A stretch of 64,000 bases of DNA from Bacteroidetes bacterium 43-16 (GTDB taxonomy: Bacteria > Bacteroidota > Bacteroidia > Chitinophagales > Chitinophagaceae), in contig MKTB01000017.1 in assembly GCA_001897525.1 (NCBI GenBank), positions 452,869 to 516,868 on the forward strand, written 5' to 3'. Under the pieces are notes generated by a model. It ran no database searches. It was given only the letters and a program-made list of their open reading frames with translations, and had not been told where the DNA came from. The translations under genes and the position numbers were made by a program. Positions 54,259 through 63,100 of the stretch are shown here, piece by piece (the first letter of the stretch is position 1; each line of letters opens with the position of its first letter).

Positions 54259-54287
54259 CATTATGCTGTCAATATGTTCTGATTAAA

Positions 54288-54992
54288 TTAATCATATTTA
54301 GGTCTGTACGGCAGATCAATACCTACACTTACCAACAAAAGATTTACATTATAATCTTTATACGGCTGTACCGTAAGGCCATTTACCGTTTCCTTGAAAT
54401 CAGGGTTCAGGAAGTTGGTAGGATAGTAAGTTGCTTTCACATACACGCCAGGGTTGAATCTTGCGCCTACAAATACATAAGGCAAAACAGTGGCCGATCT
54501 CTGAGAAAACCATTCATTGGTTTTTACTTTATCATTGCGCTTTACAAATCCTTTTTCTTTAAACCAGAACGGGATATCAATACCACCACCGATCATGGCA
54601 TAGGTACCGAACATATTACCGAATTTCAATCCCAAAGGAATACCGATGGTATAGTTTCTGCGGATCACCGTACTGTCCGGGTTATTGTATTTTTCAATAA
54701 AACCCAGGTTTTTTACACCTAAACCACTGTAAATACCAAAACCTTTGGAAAAATTGTAATGAGCCGTCGTACCGATATGAGGAAACAAAGTAAATCTCGG
54801 TACGGTTACGAAATCTTCACCCGATTTTTCGAGTAAGGAAGAAGACAGTAAATAACTGTCCATGTTAATACCAAAATATACTTTACCCACCTTGCCTGCT
54901 TTCCTGGTTTTTTCGATGCTTTTTGGCGCATCCTGTGCGATAACTGCCTGAGAGAGAAGTGAGGCCAGTGCCAGTGTAAAAAATTGCTTCAT
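54288..54992 (-). CDS. Outer-membrane beta-barrel protein
   Basis: 234 residues with signal peptide (MKQFFTLALASLLSQAVIAQ). The mature part alternates hydrophobic and polar residues with aromatic girdles (TTAHYNFSKGFGIYSGLGVKN, GTYAMIGGGIDIPFWF, PYVFVGARFNPG) and resembles the OmpW/PorT-like small barrel class of Bacteroidota. Function unknown. Divergent from lon. Confidence 0.82.
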   Translation of the reverse strand: MKQFFTLALASLLSQAVIAQDAPKSIEKTRKAGKVGKVYFGINMDSYLLSSSLLEKSGEDFVTVPRFTLFPHIGTTAHYNFSKGFGIYSGLGVKNLGFIEKYNNPDSTVIRRNYTIGIPLGLKFGNMFGTYAMIGGGIDIPFWFKEKGFVKRNDKVKTNEWFSQRSATVLPYVFVGARFNPGVYVKATYYPTNFLNPDFKETVNGLTVQPYKDYNVNLLLVSVGIDLPYRPKYD

Positions 54993-55185
54993 ATACGATC
55001 TAATTTGTTAGTTTTCAAATGACTGCCACAAAGTTAACCTGCAAAGCCCCAAAACTGAAATTTTATCAGCTATTTTTTTTGGCATATTGTTTGAACCATT
55101 ATAGGTGTAGTCCTTTTTAAGGACAGCTTGTTCCTTTATTTGACAATCTGTCAGTAGGGAGATCTTTGTTTTAAAAAAATTATAG

Positions 55186-57597
55186 ATGAATATAAAAGAG
55201 TTGTTGGTACAAAGTAACCAGGGAAGTGATGTTGAGTTTTTACCCATCGTCCCGCTTGGAGAAGCTGAAATGCAGGATGAGGATATTAAAAAACTTCCTA
55301 AAGAATTGCCGATTATCGCATTAAGGAACACCGTATTGTTTCCCAATGTGGTCTTACCTATAACCGTGGCAAGAGATAAATCTTTGCAAGCCATTGAGAT
55401 CGCCCAGAAAGGCGATGGATTGATCGGTGTACTGGCCCAGAAAGATGCTAACGACGATGATCCCTTGACCGATGAGATCTATAAAATGGGTACGGTAGCC
55501 AAGATCATCAAGCAATTAAAATTACCGGATGGCAATACTACCCTCTTCATTATGGGCAGGACCCGCTTCCAGATCAAAAAATATACACAGGAAGATCCGT
55601 ATTTAAAAGCTGAGGTGAAATACCTGGAAGATAAGTTCCCGGAAGGGGATAAAGAGTTCGATGCCATGATAGGCTCTATTAAGGACATCGCAGAGCGGAT
55701 CATCCAGTTGTCGCCCAATATACAGGTGGAGACCGGCATGATGTTGAAGAACATTGAAAGCCACTCTTTCCTGATCCATTATATTGCCACCAACCTGGAC
55801 ACACAACTGAGGGAGAAGCAAAACCTGCTGGAAATCAATGATCTTAAAGAGCGTACTTCAAAATTACTGGGCCTTTTACAATCAGACCTGCAAATGGCTG
55901 AGCTGAAAAACGAGATCACCAATAAGGCAAGGGGCGAGATGGACAAGCAGCAGAGAGAATACTTTTTGCAACAGCAGCTTAAGTCCATCAAAGATGAGTT
56001 GAATGAGGGTAATGAAAAGGAAATCAGTGATTTAAGGAAAAGAGCAGAAGCCAAGAAATGGGACGATAAAGTAGCAGAAGCATTTGGAAAAGATATCGAA
56101 AAGCTGGAGCGTATGCATCCCAGCACACCCGAATATTCTGTTTCCTATAACCATGCTGAACTGATGCTGGAATTGCCCTGGAATGAATATACCACAGATG
56201 ATTACGATCTGAAGAAGGTGAGAAAAGTGCTGGATGAGGACCATTTCGGTATGGAAAAGATCAAAGAGCGCATCCTGGAATACCTGGCTGTACTGAAGCT
56301 GAAAGGAGACATGAAGTCCCCGATCTTATGCTTTGTAGGCCCTCCGGGTATCGGTAAAACTTCACTGGCCCACTCTATTGCCAAGGCAGTGAACCGGAAT
56401 TTTGTGCGTTTAAGCCTGGGTGGTATGAGTGACGAAAGCGAATTGAGGGGACATAGGAAGACCTATATCGGTGCCATGCCGGGCAGGATCATCCAGTCCA
56501 TCAAAAAAGCAAAGACCTCCAACCCGGTGATGATCCTCGATGAGATCGATAAATTGGGTAAAGACTTCAAAGGAGACCCGAGCTCTGCCATGCTTGAGAT
56601 CCTGGACCCGGAACAAAATTCCGGTTTCTATGACAACTACCTGGAGCTGGAATACGATCTTTCAAAAGTATTGTTCATCGCTACAGCCAATAACCTGAAT
56701 ACGATACAGCCGGCCCTGAGAGACCGCCTGGAGATCATTCACCTGAGTGGCTATGCGATTGAAGAGAAGATAGAAATAGCTCAGAAGCACCTCATCAACA
56801 AGCAGAAAGAAGCACATGGCCTGAAAGACGTTAAGTTTACCTTTGGCAAGCCTGCGCTTCAAAAGCTGATTGAAAATTATACCCGCGAGTCGGGCGTGCG
56901 CGAGCTGGACCGTAAACTTGCCGGTGTGATGCGCCATATTGCTATGGACGTAGCGCTGGAGCTTAAGCCCGTAAGCACTGTCACCCCGGACTACCTGGAA
57001 AGTGCATTGGGCAAACCCGTTTACCAGAATGATGAATTTGAAAGCATCAACATCCCGGGGGTGGTCATGGGCCTTGCCTGGACTTATGTAGGGGGTGATG
57101 TATTATTTATAGAGGCCAGCCTCAGCAAAGGTAAAGGTGTGCTCACCTTAACCGGTAACCTGGGTAACGTGATGAAAGAGAGCGCTTATGCTGCTTTATC
57201 TTACCTGAAATCAAATGCTGCGGAGTATGATATCCCCGTTGAAAAATTCGAGGAAACCAATATTCACATCCATGTGCCGGAAGGGGCACAGCCTAAAGAC
57301 GGGCCTAGTGCCGGTATCACCATGCTCACTGCCATTGCTTCTGCTTATACCAATAAAAAAGTAAAAAGCCGTATTGCCATGACTGGGGAGATCACCCTGA
57401 GAGGCCAGGTATTACCGGTGGGTGGTATCAAGGAAAAAATACTGGCAGCCAAGCGTTCTGGTGCTAAAGACATTATTCTTTGTGCCCAGAACCGTTCAGA
57501 TGTAGAGGAAATTAATCCTGCCTTTATCAAAGGCTTAAAATTCCATTATGTAAAAGAAATGGGTGAAGTCCTCCGGATAGCACTCGTAAAGAAATAA
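55186..57597 (+). CDS. lon: ATP-dependent Lon protease
   Basis: 803 residues. N-terminal substrate domain (about 30-240), AAA+ module with Walker A GPPGIGKTS at about 385-393 and Walker B MILDEIDK, then the serine-lysine protease domain with S708 in PKDGPSAGI and K751 in GGIKEKILAAKR, the catalytic dyad 43 residues apart as in known Lon proteins. It degrades damaged and regulatory proteins. Followed by a hairpin terminator at 57620-57646. Confidence 0.97.
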   Translation: MNIKELLVQSNQGSDVEFLPIVPLGEAEMQDEDIKKLPKELPIIALRNTVLFPNVVLPITVARDKSLQAIEIAQKGDGLIGVLAQKDANDDDPLTDEIYKMGTVAKIIKQLKLPDGNTTLFIMGRTRFQIKKYTQEDPYLKAEVKYLEDKFPEGDKEFDAMIGSIKDIAERIIQLSPNIQVETGMMLKNIESHSFLIHYIATNLDTQLREKQNLLEINDLKERTSKLLGLLQSDLQMAELKNEITNKARGEMDKQQREYFLQQQLKSIKDELNEGNEKEISDLRKRAEAKKWDDKVAEAFGKDIEKLERMHPSTPEYSVSYNHAELMLELPWNEYTTDDYDLKKVRKVLDEDHFGMEKIKERILEYLAVLKLKGDMKSPILCFVGPPGIGKTSLAHSIAKAVNRNFVRLSLGGMSDESELRGHRKTYIGAMPGRIIQSIKKAKTSNPVMILDEIDKLGKDFKGDPSSAMLEILDPEQNSGFYDNYLELEYDLSKVLFIATANNLNTIQPALRDRLEIIHLSGYAIEEKIEIAQKHLINKQKEAHGLKDVKFTFGKPALQKLIENYTRESGVRELDRKLAGVMRHIAMDVALELKPVSTVTPDYLESALGKPVYQNDEFESINIPGVVMGLAWTYVGGDVLFIEASLSKGKGVLTLTGNLGNVMKESAYAALSYLKSNAAEYDIPVEKFEETNIHIHVPEGAQPKDGPSAGITMLTAIASAYTNKKVKSRIAMTGEITLRGQVLPVGGIKEKILAAKRSGAKDIILCAQNRSDVEEINPAFIKGLKFHYVKEMGEVLRIALVKK

Positions 57598-57619
57598 TAA
57601 CACTTTATAAGAAAATAAG

Positions 57620-57646
57620 AAAAGCTGAGCCACTCAGCTTTTTTTA
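57620..57646 (+). terminator. Rho-independent terminator of lon
   Basis: AAAAGCTGAG-CCA-CTCAGCTTTT followed by T-run. Confidence 0.85.
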
Positions 57647-57751
57647 TTTTTTACTAAGGTTTACAATAAATGCTGCGTCTTGATTATTGTACGGGAAGAT
57701 AATAAATAAACTACCTTCTTTAAACAAACAAACAAAACCGGTAGGAAAATG

Positions 57752-57813
57752 CTGAAGTTATGTTAGCTATGCTACATTGCCATGAATACACCCTATAACT
57801 TCAGTGTTTTTTG
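57752..57813 (+). promoter_or_regulatory. Long-loop hairpin with T-run upstream of LVIVD lipoproteins
   Basis: CTGAAGTTAT (57752-57761) pairs with ATAACTTCAG (57795-57804) around a 33-base loop; the loop has a small inner stem (TAGC/GCTA), and TGTTTTTT follows. It could be an attenuator or a small RNA end. It precedes the next ORF by about 57 bases. Confidence 0.4.
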
Positions 57814-57869
57814 ATCCGTAGACAAACAAACAGCCCTTTAGACCCATCACATCAGAAAGTATAATATTT

Positions 57870-58391
57870 ATGAAAAAGAACTACATCTTAGTTTTAGCGG
57901 GATTGGCGATTGCTTTTTCCTCCTGCAACCAGGCAAATCTGAAAAGAGATGCTGTATGGGTGCCTGTCTATAAAGACAAGACCGAGGCCAGGGTTATCCT
58001 TAACCTGCCTGCCCAGCAGGTAAGATCCGGCGGCAAGATCTATGCCTATGGGAATTACATCTTTCAACTGGAGCAGAACCAGGGCATCCATGTTTACCGG
58101 CTGGATGATAAGAAACCCGTTCCGGTGAAGTTCATACAGGTATATGGCGCACAGGAGATCGCTATTAAAGATAACCTGATCTATACCAATAATTTTAAAG
58201 ATATCGTCGTATTGAATGCCAGTAATCCCCAGGAAGTCGCTGTAGAAAGCCGTATTCCAGGTGCATTTGATATGAATACCTTTGAATTGCTGCCTCCTTC
58301 CAAAGGGTATTTCCAATGTATAGATACGACTAAGGGAATGCTGATAGGATGGGAAAAACAGGATAATGTTGAAGCTGCTTGTATTTACTAA
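57870..58391 (+). CDS. Lipoprotein with LVIVD-like repeats
   Basis: 173 residues. Signal ends FSSC (Cys about residue 19). The mature part has repeats of the LVIVD / beta-propeller type (IHVYRLDDKKPVPVKFIQVYGAQEIAIKDNLIYTNNF, DIVVLNASNPQEV). Short, so likely partial propeller. Cotranscribed with the next lipoprotein, 15 bases away. Confidence 0.72.
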   Translation: MKKNYILVLAGLAIAFSSCNQANLKRDAVWVPVYKDKTEARVILNLPAQQVRSGGKIYAYGNYIFQLEQNQGIHVYRLDDKKPVPVKFIQVYGAQEIAIKDNLIYTNNFKDIVVLNASNPQEVAVESRIPGAFDMNTFELLPPSKGYFQCIDTTKGMLIGWEKQDNVEAACIY

Positions 58392-58406
58392 AAAATTAAA
58401 CGATCA

Positions 58407-59165
58407 ATGAAAAAAATCATCTATACACTCTTATTAGCTGCCGGTGTTATTTTCACCTTTAGCGCCTGCTCCAAATCTGACAACTCGGCCGCTCCGGGTA
58501 TCGGAGGCTCTGGTACCGGCGGAAGCCTGGCCAGGTTCACCATTTATGGTAATTACCTCTATGTCGTGGACGGCACTTCCCTGAAAACCTTCAACATCAG
58601 CAATCCCAAAAATATGGTACAGGTTTCTGTGATGGAGATAGGTTCCGGTATCGAGACCATCTATCCTTATAACGGAAACTTGTTTATCGGCTCTGCCACC
58701 GCCATGTACATCTATTCTTTACGCAATCCGGAGCAGCCGCAACAGGAAGGTATGGCCAGCCATGTGCGGGCTTGTGATCCTGTAGTGGCCAAAGATAACC
58801 TGGCTTATGTTACCGTACGCAGCACCACTAATGGCAGCCCTTGCGGCGGTAACCTGGACGCGCTGATCGTTTATGATATTTCCAATATACAATACCCGAC
58901 TGCGATCACGACCGTAAATATGTCCAATCCGCATGGTTTAGGTATTGCAGAAAATACACTTTATGTATGTGACGGGCAGAAAGGCCTTAAAGTATTTGAT
59001 GTGAATAATGCCACAAACCCGCGACTGATCAAGTCTGTAGGAGAGTACAATTATTTTGATGTGATCCCTTACAATGATGTATTGATCTGTATGGTAGAAG
59101 GCGGCATGGTCATCTTTGACATCACCGAGAAAGAAAACCCGGTTTTCGTGGCCAAAACTTTCTAA
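58407..59165 (+). CDS. LVIVD-repeat lipoprotein
   Basis: 252 residues. Lipobox FSAC at the end of the signal, then a Gly/Ser tether (GIGGSGTGGSLARF) and about five beta-blade repeats: LYVVDGTSLKTFNISNPKNMV, LIVYDISNIQYPTAITTV, LYVCDGQKGLKVFDVNNATNP, MVIFDITEKENPVFVAK. These repeats form a beta-propeller-like surface protein. Forms an operon with the shorter lipoprotein. Confidence 0.8.
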   Translation: MKKIIYTLLLAAGVIFTFSACSKSDNSAAPGIGGSGTGGSLARFTIYGNYLYVVDGTSLKTFNISNPKNMVQVSVMEIGSGIETIYPYNGNLFIGSATAMYIYSLRNPEQPQQEGMASHVRACDPVVAKDNLAYVTVRSTTNGSPCGGNLDALIVYDISNIQYPTAITTVNMSNPHGLGIAENTLYVCDGQKGLKVFDVNNATNPRLIKSVGEYNYFDVIPYNDVLICMVEGGMVIFDITEKENPVFVAKTF

Positions 59166-59204
59166 AAAAACACGGAATTATTTGTTGATTTTAAGTTTTA
59201 ATAT

Positions 59205-59231
59205 AAGCTGTCAGTAATGGCAGCTTTTTGC
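59205..59231 (+). terminator. Rho-independent terminator
   Basis: AAGCTG with extended stem TCA/TGG and CAGCTT, followed by TTTG. Ends the lipoprotein pair. Confidence 0.7.
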
Positions 59232-59296
59232 TTTTTATTCCTTTAAATATTCGCTTAAAATTAGTTAACTTTGCTCCTCAAATTTTATATTAAGAA

Positions 59297-60688
59297 ATGT
59301 TTGAAAGTCTCAGTGAACGGTTAGACTCCGCCTTTAAGCAGCTTAAGGGTGAGGGCAGGATTACCGAAATCAACGTAGCCGCTACCATAAAAGAAATTCG
59401 CCGTGCATTGGTTGATGCCGACGTAAACTATAAAATTGCCAAAGAATTTACCGATAGAGTAAAAGAAAAAGCTTTAGGTGATAAAGTGCTTACTTCCGTA
59501 TCTCCGGGCCAGTTAATGGTCAAGATCGTTAAAGATGAGCTTGCCGACCTGATGGGCGGAGAAGCTGCAGAGCTGGAACTCACCGGTAAACCAACCGTGA
59601 TCCTGATCGCTGGTCTGCAAGGTTCCGGTAAGACTACTTTCTCCGGTAAACTGGCCAATTATTTAAACAGCAAGAAACATAAGAAACCGCTTTTGGTAGC
59701 TGCCGATATTTATCGTCCGGCGGCGATCAATCAACTCCATGTTCTTGGAGAGCAGATCAAGGTACCCGTGTACTCCGATCCTGAAAATAAAGATGCCGTA
59801 AGCATTGCCAAAGCCGCAGTAGCCAAAGCAAAGCAAGATGGCAACCAGGTCGTGATCATAGATACCGCAGGTCGTTTAGCCGTTGATGAGGCGATGATGA
59901 CCGAGGTAGCCAATATCAAAGAGGCTGTGCAGCCCAGCGAGATCCTGTTTGTCGTGGATTCCATGACCGGGCAAGATGCCGTGAACACTGCCAAGGCCTT
60001 CAACGACCGCCTGAACTTCACTGGTGTAGTATTGACCAAACTGGATGGTGATACCCGCGGTGGTGCTGCTTTGACCATTAAATATACTGTTGATAAGCCC
60101 ATCAAATTTGTAAGTATGGGTGAGAAGCTGGACACTCTGGATGTTTTCTATCCCGAGCGTATGGCACAGCGTATCCTTGGTATGGGTGATATCATCTCCC
60201 TGGTAGAGAAAGCACAGGACCAGTTTGATGAAGAGCAGGCCAAAAAGATTGAAAAGAAGATCAGGGCCAATAAATTTGATTTTGATGATTTCAAAACCCA
60301 GCTGATGCAGATCAAGAAAATGGGTAGTATTAAAGACCTGCTGGCCATGATCCCGGGTGTGGGAAAAGCCATTAAAGATATTGATATCAGTGATGATGCC
60401 TTTAAAGGTATCGAAGCCATGATCGACTCTATGACACCGGCAGAGCGCGCTAATCCTGATCTCATTACTCCGGCACGCCGCAATCGTATTGCCAAAGGGG
60501 CAGGGAAAGACGTTTCAGAAATGAATGCATTCATGAAACAGTTTGACCAGATGCGCCAGATGATGAAGCAGATGAACAAGTTTAAAGGTATGCCGGGAAT
60601 GGGTGGAATGAATCCGTTTGGTGGTGGTAAAGGCGGCGGAATGCCTCCTATGCCTCCGGGCGGTATGCCGAACCTGTTTGGCAAATAA
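59297..60688 (+). CDS. ffh: Signal recognition particle protein Ffh
   Basis: 463 residues. N domain (1-about 90), GTPase G domain with P-loop GLQGSGKTTF (about 107-116), DTAGRL, and TKLDGDTRGGAAL, then the Met-rich M domain (about 300-430) ending in a Gly/Met-rich tail (MGGMNPFGGGKGGGMPPMPP). It binds signal sequences and 4.5S RNA to deliver membrane proteins. A perfect -7-like TAACTTTG is at 59266-59273. Confidence 0.97.
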   Translation: MFESLSERLDSAFKQLKGEGRITEINVAATIKEIRRALVDADVNYKIAKEFTDRVKEKALGDKVLTSVSPGQLMVKIVKDELADLMGGEAAELELTGKPTVILIAGLQGSGKTTFSGKLANYLNSKKHKKPLLVAADIYRPAAINQLHVLGEQIKVPVYSDPENKDAVSIAKAAVAKAKQDGNQVVIIDTAGRLAVDEAMMTEVANIKEAVQPSEILFVVDSMTGQDAVNTAKAFNDRLNFTGVVLTKLDGDTRGGAALTIKYTVDKPIKFVSMGEKLDTLDVFYPERMAQRILGMGDIISLVEKAQDQFDEEQAKKIEKKIRANKFDFDDFKTQLMQIKKMGSIKDLLAMIPGVGKAIKDIDISDDAFKGIEAMIDSMTPAERANPDLITPARRNRIAKGAGKDVSEMNAFMKQFDQMRQMMKQMNKFKGMPGMGGMNPFGGGKGGGMPPMPPGGMPNLFGK

Positions 60689-60698
60689 ATGAAAATGC

Positions 60699-60749
60699 AA
60701 AATTCAAAAGTCAAAATTTGGAAATCCCGGTTTTGGCTTTTGAATTTTT
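60699..60749 (+). terminator. AT-rich hairpin after ffh
   Basis: AAAATTCAAAAG pairs with CTTTTGAATTTT (plus CAAAA/TTTTG inner pairs), followed by T's. Possible terminator or attenuator between ffh and the small membrane protein. Confidence 0.55.
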
Positions 60750-60762
60750 ACTTTTAGAATAG

Positions 60763-60972
60763 TTGAAAATGGAATTTATAGTAGAAGCTATTATATGGAT
60801 TTTTTTCGAGTATTTATTACAGATGCCTGGTGCCGCTATCCGGTGGTTATATCATTTAGGCCGGAAGCCATTTAAGACTATTCTTAAAGATGAGCCCGGA
60901 TATAACACAGCTGTCGGTATCGGAGGTTTAATGATAGTCATTATTCTTATAATAATTATTTTAAACCAATAA
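60763..60972 (+). CDS. Small membrane protein
   Basis: 69 residues with hydrophobic stretches at both ends (about 4-22 and 46-67; VGIGGLMIVIILIIIIL). No family recognised. Lies between ffh and purK, almost touching the frame of the latter; its composition matches a real two-helix protein. Confidence 0.6.
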   Translation: MKMEFIVEAIIWIFFEYLLQMPGAAIRWLYHLGRKPFKTILKDEPGYNTAVGIGGLMIVIILIIIILNQ

Positions 60973-61035
60973 AGTGTGATGCTAAATAGCGTTTTACTAT
61001 TCACTTTTCACTTTTTACTTTTTACTTTTAAATTA

Positions 61036-62175
61036 ATGAACAAACAAATTACAGACTTAAAAATAGGATTACTGGGTGGTGGTCAACTGGGCAGGATGCT
61101 GATGCAGAAAGCAATTGACTGGAATTTACAGATCTCGATACTGGACCCTTCGGCAGATGCGCCTTGTGCACACCTTACGGCTGATTTCCAGGTAGGCGAT
61201 TTCAAAGATTATACTACCGTTTATAACTTCGGTAAAGACAAAGACCTGCTGACCATCGAATTTGAAGATGTCAACAGCGATGCTTTAATGCAACTCGAGC
61301 AGGAAGGCGTAAAAGTATTTCCACAGCCCCGTGTCTTAAAGATTATACAGGATAAAGGCTTACAAAAACTCTTTTACCAGCAGCATAATATCCCTACTGC
61401 CCCGTTTGCTTTGATAGAAAATACCGTAGAGATCGCCCAGAGCGGTATTCCCTACCCTTTCTTCCAGAAACTGCGCACCTCGGGTTATGATGGTTATGGC
61501 GTAAGAAAAGTGAACAGCGATGAGGATTTAAACGATAGCTTTAAAGCACCCTCCGTTATAGAAGCTATGGCCGACCTGGACAAAGAACTTTCCGTGATTG
61601 TTTCCCGGAACGAGCAAGGTGAGACCAATGCTTTCCCTGCTGTAGAAATGGAATTCAATCCCGAGAGCAATATGGTGCAATACCTGTTTGCCCCGGCACA
61701 GATCGATACTACAATAGCAGAACGTGCAAAAGCCCTTGCTTTAACAGTGATCGAAAAGCTGGACATGGTAGGCATCCTGGCCGTAGAGATGTTTTACAAT
61801 AAAGATGGCAGCATCTGGGTGAACGAGGTGGCTCCAAGGCCGCATAACAGTGGTCATCATACTATAGAAGCCGGCTGGTGTTCTCAGTATGAGCAACATT
61901 TAAGAGCGATCTTAAACCTGGCACCCGGAAATACCGAGGCCCAGCAATACGGAGCTATGGTCAACCTGGTGGGTGAAAAAGGATTTGAAGGTACGCCCAT
62001 ATATGAAGGGATAGCAGATATCCTGGGTATGGAAGGCGTATTTGTGCACCTGTACGGCAAGTCCAAAACAAAATCTTTCCGTAAAATGGGCCATGTTACC
62101 GTGGTGGGAAAAGATGCGGAAAAAGTAAAAGCTGATGCCAATAAGATACTAGCTACTATTAAGGTGAAGGCTTAG
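61036..62175 (+). CDS. purK: N5-carboxyaminoimidazole ribonucleotide synthetase PurK
   Basis: About 379 residues. I choose the ATG at 61036 (MNKQITDLKIGLLGGGQLGRML) because the family begins with this motif; the frame extends 20 residues upstream through a hydrophobic, repeat-derived stretch (TTCACTTTT words). ATP-grasp enzyme, with PYPFFQKLRTSGYDGYG and NEVAPRPHNSGHHT. It makes N5-CAIR from AIR, ATP and bicarbonate; PurE converts the product. purE is 340 bases downstream. Confidence 0.95.
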   Translation: MNKQITDLKIGLLGGGQLGRMLMQKAIDWNLQISILDPSADAPCAHLTADFQVGDFKDYTTVYNFGKDKDLLTIEFEDVNSDALMQLEQEGVKVFPQPRVLKIIQDKGLQKLFYQQHNIPTAPFALIENTVEIAQSGIPYPFFQKLRTSGYDGYGVRKVNSDEDLNDSFKAPSVIEAMADLDKELSVIVSRNEQGETNAFPAVEMEFNPESNMVQYLFAPAQIDTTIAERAKALALTVIEKLDMVGILAVEMFYNKDGSIWVNEVAPRPHNSGHHTIEAGWCSQYEQHLRAILNLAPGNTEAQQYGAMVNLVGEKGFEGTPIYEGIADILGMEGVFVHLYGKSKTKSFRKMGHVTVVGKDAEKVKADANKILATIKVKA

Positions 62176-62517
62176 ATAGGGAATAGTGAAAAGTGAAAAG
62201 TGAATAGTGAAAAGAGAATAGTGAAAAGTAAGAAGTAAATAGTGAAGAGTAAGAAGTGAATAGTTGGCTATAAGTTATTTATTGTCAATTTTTTATAAAA
62301 CATACGTCACTTCGAGCGAAATGTAATGAAGTCGAGAAGTCTCAGATAATGGTGAGAAGTGAATAGTAAATAGTGAAAAGTGAATAGTGTATAGTGAAAA
62401 GTGAATGGTGAATAGTGGATAGGGCTTCATTTGGAAAATAGGGTTTTACCTGGATACCTGATTGAAACTTCAATTTTTTATTCAAAATTCAAAACTTAAA
62501 ATTCAAAATTTTAAATA
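62176..62517. repeat. Short-word repeat region (AATAGTGAAAAGTG) with a dispersed-repeat fragment
   Basis: About 340 bases. 62176-62260 and 62350-62420 are imperfect arrays of GAATAGTGAAAAGT-type words. The sequence CACTTCGAGCG...GTCGAGAAGTCTC at 62308-62346 resembles the CATGTCGAGCG...GTCGAGACATCTC fragment found in purL. No gene seen. Confidence 0.6.
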
Positions 62518-63033
62518 ATGATACCAAGAGTAGGAATAATAATGGGGAGTAAGAGTGACTTACCGGTAATGAAAGAAGCGGCAGATTTCCTGGAAGAAAT
62601 GGAAATTCCCTTCGAGATCACCGTGGTTTCTGCCCACAGAACCCCCGAAAGGATGTTTGACTATGCCAAAGAAGCCCCGATCCGTGGTATACAGGTGATC
62701 ATTGCAGGTGCCGGTGGTGCCGCCCACCTTCCCGGTATGGTAGCTTCTATGACCACGCTCCCGGTGATAGGTGTGCCGGTAAAATCCAGCAATTCAATAG
62801 ACGGCTGGGATTCTATCCTGTCTATCCTGCAGATGCCAAGCGGTATTCCCGTGGCTACAGTAGCCCTGAACGGGTCAAAGAATGCTGGTATCTTAGCCGC
62901 CAAGATCCTTGGTGCTGCAGACCCGGCAATCTCCAAAAAAATGAAAACCTTCCAGGAGGGACTTACTGCAAAGGTGATGGATACACTCAAAGACTTTGAT
63001 GCTTTGGATTTTAAATTCCAGGTGAAAAAGTAA
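62518..63033 (+). CDS. purE: N5-CAIR mutase PurE (class I)
   Basis: 171 residues. [26 protein letters not shown] (catalytic His) and [20 protein letters not shown] match the class I PurE fold. It rearranges N5-CAIR to CAIR in purine synthesis. It partners functionally with PurK upstream. A terminator-like hairpin follows. Confidence 0.97.
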   Translation: MIPRVGIIMGSKSDLPVMKEAADFLEEMEIPFEITVVSAHRTPERMFDYAKEAPIRGIQVIIAGAGGAAHLPGMVASMTTLPVIGVPVKSSNSIDGWDSILSILQMPSGIPVATVALNGSKNAGILAAKILGAADPAISKKMKTFQEGLTAKVMDTLKDFDALDFKFQVKK

Positions 63034-63053
63034 TCCTTTCCTTTGTTACATAA

Positions 63054-63087
63054 AAAAGCAGCACTACCCTAAGGCAGTGCTGCTTTT
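63054..63087. terminator. Bidirectional terminator
   Basis: AAAAGCAGCACT (63054-63065) pairs with AGTGCTGCTTTT (63076-63087), between convergent purE and dnaJ. Confidence 0.85.
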
Positions 63088-63100
63088 CTTTACAGCAAGA

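Noticed and set aside
60976-61035. Upstream ATG start for purK
   Set aside because: The added residues are derived from short-word repeats, and the family begins at the motif near the ATG at 61036.
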